From the NCBI RefSeq assembly GCF_937967675.1, contig NZ_CALBSN010000053.1, forward strand, positions 1 to 11,077: 11,077 nucleotides of DNA, given 5' to 3'. This document shows positions 6,009-11,077 of this stretch, one piece after another (the first letter of the stretch is position 1; every line of letters begins with the position of its first letter). This DNA is from an uncultured Flavobacterium sp. GTDB lineage: Bacteria > Bacteroidota > Bacteroidia > Flavobacteriales > Flavobacteriaceae. Position numbers and translations under genes: made by a program. The notes beneath the pieces were generated by a model. That model did no database searches. It was not told where the DNA came from and was given only the letters and a program-made list of their open reading frames with translations.

Positions 6009-6934
6009 TGGAAATTACTCCTAAAATTCAAGATCAATTAAATCAACTTCATAATAAATTTGAAGCAATTAATCAAAATACGTCAACGCATTTAGAAGGT
6101 TTAATTTGGGCAAAACCCATTACATATTGGGATTATATTCAAACCGATGCACTTTTGAGTCTTCAAACACAAAGAACTACTTTGCCAGACGAAATGGTTT
6201 TTGTGATGTATCATCAAGTAAATGAATTGTTGTTCAAAATGATTCTTTGGGAAATGGATCAGTTGTGTCATAACGAAAAACCATCTACAGCCTATTTTAC
6301 AGAGAAATTAGGTAGAATAAGTCGTTATTTCGATATGCTAACTACTTCTTTCGATATTATGAAAGACGGAATGGAGCCAGAACAATATCTTAAATTCCGA
6401 AATACACTTACACCAGCAAGCGGATTTCAGTCGGCACAATATCGTTTAATTGAATTCAGTTCAACAGATTTAATTAACTTAATCGATAATCGTTTTAGAG
6501 CTACTATCGATAGAAATACACCATACGAACACGCTTTTGAACATCTATATTGGCAAGCGGCTGGGAAAGATTATCACACAGGTGAAAAGTCCTACTTAAT
6601 TTTAGAATTCGAAAGAAAATATAAAAAGATGTTCTTAGGTTGGATGGAGGAATATAATACGATTAACTTGTGGAGAAAATTCGAACAATTGCCAGAAGCC
6701 GATCAACAAACCCCAGAGCTAGTAGCAGCAATGCGTCATTATGATAAAACGGTTAATATTACTTGGGTAATGGGTCATTTTAATGCCGCAAAAAAATACA
6801 TCGAAAGTGTGCCAGGAAATCACGAAGCTACTGGAGGAAGTGATTGGAAAAAATACATGTTACCAAAATACCAAAAAAGAATATTCTTCCCCGAATTGTG
6901 GACGAAAGAAGAATTAGATAACTGGGGAGAATAA
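6008..6934 (+). CDS. kynA: Tryptophan 2,3-dioxygenase family protein
   Basis: This 308-residue heme enzyme is predicted to oxidise L-tryptophan to N-formylkynurenine, the first step of the kynurenine pathway, in the cytoplasm. The conserved helix MYHQVNELLFKMILWEMDQL carries the distal His69 (His55 in the Xanthomonas enzyme). PASGFQSAQYRLIE carries Arg146, which binds the substrate carboxylate. WVMGHFNAAKKYI carries the proximal heme ligand His257, and the substrate-closing loop appears as ATGGSDW. All the key residues are thus present. The spacing from His69 to Arg146 is about 15 residues longer than in Xanthomonas TDO, marking the divergent Bacteroidota branch of the family. Its start overlaps the DUF3108 stop by one base. 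Other kynurenine-pathway genes (kynB, kynU) are not in the window, but the tyrosine pathway genes lie just upstream, suggesting an aromatic amino-acid catabolic neighbourhood. Confidence 0.9.
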   Translation: MEITPKIQDQLNQLHNKFEAINQNTSTHLEGLIWAKPITYWDYIQTDALLSLQTQRTTLPDEMVFVMYHQVNELLFKMILWEMDQLCHNEKPSTAYFTEKLGRISRYFDMLTTSFDIMKDGMEPEQYLKFRNTLTPASGFQSAQYRLIEFSSTDLINLIDNRFRATIDRNTPYEHAFEHLYWQAAGKDYHTGEKSYLILEFERKYKKMFLGWMEEYNTINLWRKFEQLPEADQQTPELVAAMRHYDKTVNITWVMGHFNAAKKYIESVPGNHEATGGSDWKKYMLPKYQKRIFFPELWTKEELDNWGE

Positions 6935-6960
6935 CCGCATTACGCACAAAACAAAAAACA

Positions 6961-8196
6961 TTGAGATATTTCGTATTAGCTATTTTATTTGTCACTTTTT
7001 TTACCGCTTGTAATTCGAAAGAAGATACAGATCAAGTAAAAAAAACAGTAAAAAAAGAGCCTATTATAAAAGAATTTGGATTTACATTTAACGACTTCAA
7101 AGTAGTTAGAGACACTATTCGTTCAGGTGATACTTTTGGTAAACTTTTAGAAAAATTTCCATTAAAAGATAGTTTAAGAGTTCATGATGTTACGGAAATA
7201 GTAAAAGACTCTTTCAATGTAAGAAGAATAAAAGCTGGAAAACCTTATATAATGTTTCTCGACAAGAAAAAACCTAATACCCTTCAAGCTTTAGTTTATA
7301 TTGAAGATAGAATTAGTTATACCGTAGTTGACTTTAGAGACTCAATTGCCGTTTTTAACAAAAAGAAACCAACTACATTGAAAAGAAGAGTTGTAGCTGC
7401 TGAAATAGAAGGTTCTCTATCAGAAACATTAACTAATGCCGGAGTCAGCGCTGGATTAGCTAATAAATTGGCCACTATTTATGCTTATACAGTCGATTTC
7501 TTTAAAATCCAAAAAGGTGATAAATTTGCAGTAACAATTAATGAAAGATACATTGAAGATTCTATATATGTAGGTGTTGAAAGTATAGAGGCTTCATACT
7601 TTGAACATAAAGGCAAGAAAATTTTCGCTTTTCCATATAAAATTAAAGAAGATCAGAAATATCCTGATTATTATGATGAAAATGGGAAAGGTTTAAAAAG
7701 CATGTTTCTGAAAGCACCATTAGATTATTTCAGAATTTCATCACGTTTTTCAGGCAGACGTTTTCATCCGGTACAAATGCGTTTTAAAGCCCACAATGGT
7801 ACGGATTATGCAGCACCTCATGGAACACCAATTAAGACTACCGCTTCAGGAGTTGTAGAACGAACTGGTTATACTGCAGGAAATGGGAACTTTGTAAAAG
7901 TTCGTCACAGTTCAACATATGCTACCCAATATTTACACATGTCTAAAATTTTAGTTCGAAATGGACAACGCGTTTCACAAGGACAAGTAATTGGTAAAGT
8001 TGGAAGTACAGGCTTAGCAACTGGACCTCATGTGTGTTATCGTTTTTGGAAAAATGGGGTTCAAGTTGATCCACTAAGACAAAAATTACCTAATGCAGAG
8101 CCTTTGAATGAATCAAATAAGAAAAAATACTTATTACATATTGCACCTTTGAAAAAAGAATTGGATAGTATAACCGTAGTTAAATTTAAAGAATAA
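6961..8196 (+). CDS. M23-family metallopeptidase, probable lipoprotein (cell-wall endopeptidase)
   Basis: The 411-residue protein has a lipoprotein signal: MRYFVLAILFVTFF followed by TAC with Cys17 as the probable lipid anchor. Residues about 45-70 (VRDTIRSGDTFGKLLEKF) resemble the LysM/OapA-like N-terminal module of envelope M23 proteins. The LytM-type domain occupies about 260-375: His278 and Asp282 in HNGTDYAAP are zinc ligands, His326 in QYLHMSK is the catalytic-side His, and TGPHVCYRFW supplies His357. The usual HxH motif here reads H-V-C, so Cys359 replaces the third zinc-ligand His. The family cleaves peptide cross-links in peptidoglycan. No ATG lies upstream in frame and the signal peptide begins exactly at TTG 6961, so a TTG start is inferred. 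It starts 26 bases after kynA and overlaps pgi by one base, so it sits inside the operon. Confidence 0.92.
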   Translation: MRYFVLAILFVTFFTACNSKEDTDQVKKTVKKEPIIKEFGFTFNDFKVVRDTIRSGDTFGKLLEKFPLKDSLRVHDVTEIVKDSFNVRRIKAGKPYIMFLDKKKPNTLQALVYIEDRISYTVVDFRDSIAVFNKKKPTTLKRRVVAAEIEGSLSETLTNAGVSAGLANKLATIYAYTVDFFKIQKGDKFAVTINERYIEDSIYVGVESIEASYFEHKGKKIFAFPYKIKEDQKYPDYYDENGKGLKSMFLKAPLDYFRISSRFSGRRFHPVQMRFKAHNGTDYAAPHGTPIKTTASGVVERTGYTAGNGNFVKVRHSSTYATQYLHMSKILVRNGQRVSQGQVIGKVGSTGLATGPHVCYRFWKNGVQVDPLRQKLPNAEPLNESNKKKYLLHIAPLKKELDSITVVKFKE

Positions 8197-9833
8197 TGAC
8201 ATTACCAAAAGTTAATCCGTCACAAACTGCCGCTTGGCAAAACATTAAGTCGCATTTTGAGAAAATGCAAGCAGTTTCAATGAAAGATTTGTTTGCAACT
8301 GATGTTGATAGAACTCAAAAATTTCATATCCAATGGAATGATTTTTTAGTAGATTATTCTAAAAACATTATTAATCAAGAGACAATTGATTTGTTGTTAA
8401 ATTTAGCAAATGAAGTTCAATTAAAAGAAGCTATTTCAAGTTATTTTGAAGGTGAAATAATTAATCAAACAGAAAATAGAGCGGTTTTACATACGGCGCT
8501 TCGTGCAAAAGAATCAGCCAATATTTTAGTTGATGGCGTTAACGTAATGCCTGAAGTGTATTCGGTAAAAAATAAAATAAAAAACTTCACTAACGAAGTT
8601 ATCTCAGGAAATAAAAAAGGATTCACAGGAAAACCATTTACCGATATCGTAAATATTGGAATTGGTGGTTCTGACTTGGGTCCAGCTATGATTGTAGAAG
8701 CTTTGCAGTTTTATAAAAATCATTTAAACGTTCATTTTGTTTCTAATGTAGATGGTGATCATGTTAACGAAGTTATAAAGAAATTAAATCCAGAAACGAC
8801 ATTATTTGTTGTAGTTTCTAAAACCTTCACTACACAAGAAACCTTATCAAATGCAGAAACCATTAGAAGTTGGTTCTTACAATCAGCTTCACAAGACGAT
8901 GTAGCGAAGCATTTTGTAGCAGTGTCAACCAATATTCAAAAAGTAACCGAATTCGGAATTCATCCCAATAATATTTTCCCAATGTGGGACTGGGTTGGAG
9001 GTCGTTTTTCGTTATGGAGTGCGGTAGGTTTATCCGTAAGTTTAGCAGTTGGATTTGATAATTTTGATAGATTATTGAAAGGTGCCAACGAAATGGACGA
9101 ACATTTTAAAAACGAATCTTTCGACAAAAATATTCCGGTAGTTTTAGCTTTATTGAGTATTTGGTACAACAACTTTTTTGGTGCCGAAAGTGAAGCGTTA
9201 ATTCCGTACACGCAATATTTACAGAAGTTAGCGCCTTACTTGCAACAAGGTATTATGGAAAGTAATGGGAAAAGTATTGATAGAGATGGGAAACCAGTAA
9301 ATTATCAAACCGGTACGATTATTTGGGGTGAACCTGGAACTAATTCACAACATGCCTTCTTTCAATTGATTCATCAAGGGACCAAATTAATTCCAACAGA
9401 TTTCATCGGATTCAAACAATCGCTATACGGAAACAAAGACCATCACGACAAATTAATGTCGAATTTCTTTGCACAAACCGAAGCTTTATTAATGGGTAAA
9501 ACGGAAGCGCAAGTAAAAGCAGAATTTGAGAAACAAGGCATTTCAGGCGAAAAGGCTGACTTTTTATTACCTTTTAAAGTGTTTTCAGGGAATAAGCCAA
9601 CAAATACAATTCTAATCGACAAATTAACTCCAGAGTCATTAGGTGCTTTGGTGGCCATGTACGAGCACAAAATTTTTGTTCAGGGAATCATTTGGAATAT
9701 CTTCAGTTATGATCAATGGGGCGTAGAATTAGGTAAGCAATTAGCTAATTCAATTTTAGAAGAGTTTTCTTCTAAAGAATTTAATCGTCATGATGCATCT
9801 ACAAAATTTTTATTAAAGAAGTACATATCTTAA
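8196..9833 (+). CDS. pgi: Glucose-6-phosphate isomerase
   Basis: This 545-residue cytoplasmic enzyme interconverts glucose 6-phosphate and fructose 6-phosphate in glycolysis and gluconeogenesis. It has full family length and both SIS subdomains. IGIGGSDLGPAMIVEAL and VVSKTFTTQET form phosphate-binding loops. DWVGGRFSLWSAVG is the first PGI signature, and FSYDQWGVELGKQLA is the second. The catalytic residues fall at exactly the E. coli numbering: Glu355 (MESNGKS), His386 (NSQHAFFQ) and Lys514 (VELGKQ). Its ATG overlaps the stop of the M23 gene (TAATG), so it is probably the last gene of the operon starting at 5232. No strong terminator follows. An AT-rich 14-bp palindrome lies 12 bases after the stop. 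Confidence 0.99.
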   Translation: MTLPKVNPSQTAAWQNIKSHFEKMQAVSMKDLFATDVDRTQKFHIQWNDFLVDYSKNIINQETIDLLLNLANEVQLKEAISSYFEGEIINQTENRAVLHTALRAKESANILVDGVNVMPEVYSVKNKIKNFTNEVISGNKKGFTGKPFTDIVNIGIGGSDLGPAMIVEALQFYKNHLNVHFVSNVDGDHVNEVIKKLNPETTLFVVVSKTFTTQETLSNAETIRSWFLQSASQDDVAKHFVAVSTNIQKVTEFGIHPNNIFPMWDWVGGRFSLWSAVGLSVSLAVGFDNFDRLLKGANEMDEHFKNESFDKNIPVVLALLSIWYNNFFGAESEALIPYTQYLQKLAPYLQQGIMESNGKSIDRDGKPVNYQTGTIIWGEPGTNSQHAFFQLIHQGTKLIPTDFIGFKQSLYGNKDHHDKLMSNFFAQTEALLMGKTEAQVKAEFEKQGISGEKADFLLPFKVFSGNKPTNTILIDKLTPESLGALVAMYEHKIFVQGIIWNIFSYDQWGVELGKQLANSILEEFSSKEFNRHDASTKFLLKKYIS

Positions 9834-9844
9834 GCAGGCATTTT

Positions 9845-9858
9845 AAATAGTACTATTT
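9845..9858. repeat. 14-bp palindrome downstream of pgi
   Basis: AAATAGTACTATTT is a perfect palindrome 12 bases after the pgi stop. It is nested inside a wider weak pairing of GCATTTT (9838-9844) with GAAATGC (9893-9899), which is followed by TAATTTTTTT. Together these could act as a poor terminator for the operon, or the palindrome could be a regulator site for the receptor gene downstream. Neither role is secure, given the AT content. Confidence 0.3.
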
Positions 9859-9998
9859 TATTTGTTAATGTTTTTATAATTTTTTTCTTATAGAAATGCT
9901 AATTTTTTTAACTTTCAACTTGTTTGTTAACAATAACTTAACATTCAATAGTGAATTATATAAGAAATTTGCCGAAAATAATAATAAATACACAACAA

Positions 9999-11048
9999 AT
10001 GAAAATCTTTAAAAATGTTTTACTGGCTGGTTTTTTTCTAATAACCATGTCTGTTTTTTCTCAGTCAAAAATTACTGGAGTAATTTTTGATGGAGACTTA
10101 AATCAACCATTAGCAGGAGCTAGTGTAGTTGTAAAAGGTACTTCAAATGGAACAGCAACTGATTTAGATGGAAAGTTTGAGCTTACTACAACTCAAAAAT
10201 CTGGAGTTATTTCTGTGTCTTATTTAGGTTTTGTTACGAAGTCAATTCCTTTTACAGTTAATGGTAATTCGGTTAATTTAGGTCAAATAGTTGTATTACC
10301 AGATGCAAGTCAATTACAAGAAGTTGTTGTAATTGGTAAAGGTATTATTGACGTGGCAAAAGAGCGTAAAACTCCAATCGCCGTTTCAACAATCAAAGCT
10401 GTTGAAATTCAAGAAAAAGTAGGTACTGCTGATGTTACTCAAGCATTAGTAAATACTCCATCCGTTTATGTTGCAGGACAGTCTGGTGGTTATGGAGATT
10501 CAAGAATAACGGTACGTGGTTTCCAACAAGATAATACAGCATTCCTTTTAAATGGGCAACCAATTAATGGTATGGAAGATGGTAAAATGTATTGGTCTAA
10601 CTGGTCTGGTATGTCAGATATTGCAAATTTCATTCAAGTACAAAGAGGTTTAGGTTCATCAAAATTAGCGATATCTTCAGTGGGAGGTACGGTTAACTTT
10701 GTAACTAAAGCAACTGATAAAAAAGAAGGAGGATTTGTCTCTATGGGAGTAGCAAATAGTGATTATTTCAAATCAACCGCTGCTTACAATACTGGAATCA
10801 TGAAAAACGGTTTTGGTATGAGTGTTATGTTGTCTCATTGGCAAGGTGACGGATACAACCAAGGTACAAGAGGTGAAGGACAAAATTATTTTATCTCTTT
10901 TGGATATAAGCCAAATGATAAGCACAATTTCAATTTCTTAATTACAGGAGCACCTCAATCACATGATCAAAATTTCACAAAAAGAATTTCTGATTATTTA
11001 GGTTTTGGCAGAAAATATAATAATACCCGTAGTGCATTATTAAACTAG
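9999..11048 (+). CDS. TonB-dependent receptor, truncated after 349 residues (probable pseudogene)
   Basis: The product begins with a signal peptide (MKIFKNVLLAGFFLITMSVFS, about residues 1-21). A CarboxypepD_reg-like domain follows at about 25-105 (ITGVIFDG...PLAGASVVVKGT...DLDGKFEL), then a TonB-box-like EVVVI segment near 108-112 and a plug domain at about 120-240 (RITVRGF, LLNGQPING, SSVGGTVNFVTK). The first barrel strands run to about residue 342 (FGRKYNN). It then reads seven unrelated residues to a TAG stop. Full receptors of this class run to roughly 800 or more residues, so most of the 22-strand barrel is missing and the product cannot form a channel. ATG 9999 is chosen because it starts the signal peptide; GTG 9951 would add sixteen residues ahead of it. 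A near-match -7 element GAAATTTG (9964-9971) may drive it. Substrate cannot be inferred, and no SusD partner is in view. Confidence 0.9.
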   Translation: MKIFKNVLLAGFFLITMSVFSQSKITGVIFDGDLNQPLAGASVVVKGTSNGTATDLDGKFELTTTQKSGVISVSYLGFVTKSIPFTVNGNSVNLGQIVVLPDASQLQEVVVIGKGIIDVAKERKTPIAVSTIKAVEIQEKVGTADVTQALVNTPSVYVAGQSGGYGDSRITVRGFQQDNTAFLLNGQPINGMEDGKMYWSNWSGMSDIANFIQVQRGLGSSKLAISSVGGTVNFVTKATDKKEGGFVSMGVANSDYFKSTAAYNTGIMKNGFGMSVMLSHWQGDGYNQGTRGEGQNYFISFGYKPNDKHNFNFLITGAPQSHDQNFTKRISDYLGFGRKYNNTRSALLN

Positions 11049-11077
11049 ATTAATTTTTAAGTTGTTAATATTTCTGT
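11025..11077. other. Probable foreign sequence or junction interrupting the TonB-dependent receptor
   Basis: Family-like receptor sequence stops after codon 11022-11024. From ACCCGTAGTGC onward the DNA is AT-rich, and all three + frames carry stops between 11014 and 11048. This is what the edge of an insertion sequence or a recombination breakpoint looks like. Only 53 bases are visible, with no transposase and no second terminal repeat, so the element cannot be named. Confidence 0.35.

Noticed and set aside
8960..9670. Two minus-strand open frames inside pgi (8960-9211 and 9443-9670)
   Set aside because: They lie wholly within an unambiguous pgi, show no motifs and are antisense shadows.
9951..9998. 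In-frame GTG start upstream of the TonB-dependent receptor
   Set aside because: It would extend past the natural signal peptide, which starts cleanly at ATG 9999.
11013..11048. Simple frameshift as the cause of the receptor truncation
   Set aside because: All three + frames close within a few dozen bases, so shifting frame does not restore the receptor.
1..11077. CRISPR array, tRNA or rRNA genes, prophage or defence system
   Set aside because: No spaced direct repeats, cloverleaf-like sequences, rRNA motifs or phage/defence protein families were seen. The genes are conserved housekeeping and catabolic types.

Overview
The window looks like chromosomal DNA of a Flavobacteriaceae member, most likely Flavobacterium or a close relative. 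The support is: low GC and AT-rich spacers; no Shine-Dalgarno sequences before the genes; promoter elements of the Bacteroidota TAnnTTTG type; a TonB-dependent receptor with an N-terminal carboxypeptidase-regulatory-like domain; and protein sequences that read like Flavobacterium orthologues. All genes lie on the + strand and are densely packed. Three gene pairs overlap by one base in a TAATG stop/start (195-199, 6006-6010, 8194-8198).

Layout: 1-197 is the 3' end of uvrC. 197-2395 is a secreted patatin-like phospholipase fused to an outer-membrane beta barrel. 2396-2567 is a spacer with an inverted repeat and a possible weak terminator. 2568-3725 (hmgA) and 3783-4946 (hppD) are the two consecutive dioxygenases of tyrosine breakdown. 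HppD converts 4-hydroxyphenylpyruvate to homogentisate, and HmgA opens that ring to maleylacetoacetate. 4947-5231 is a spacer containing what looks like a free-standing small RNA gene: a -7 promoter element at 5057-5064, a 10-bp stem-loop at 5071-5100 and a strong intrinsic terminator at 5147-5180. A second promoter for the next operon overlaps that terminator.

5232-9833 is probably one operon: a DUF3108 secreted protein, a tryptophan 2,3-dioxygenase (kynA), an M23-family lipoprotein endopeptidase and glucose-6-phosphate isomerase (pgi). Amino-acid breakdown (tyrosine and tryptophan), envelope maintenance (DUF3108, M23) and central sugar metabolism (pgi) therefore sit side by side. The tight spacing suggests co-transcription more than a single shared pathway.

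9999-11048 is the start of a TonB-dependent receptor. It has a signal peptide, a CarboxypepD_reg-like domain, a plug and the first barrel strands, then stops after 349 residues, far short of a working receptor. Homology appears to end at about 11024 and all three + frames close soon after. The last ~50 bases therefore probably belong to an inserted element or a rearrangement junction. No tRNA, rRNA, CRISPR array or complete mobile element was seen. Most of the window is ordinary conserved flavobacterial chromosome. The best candidates for something undescribed are the small-RNA locus and the receptor breakpoint.
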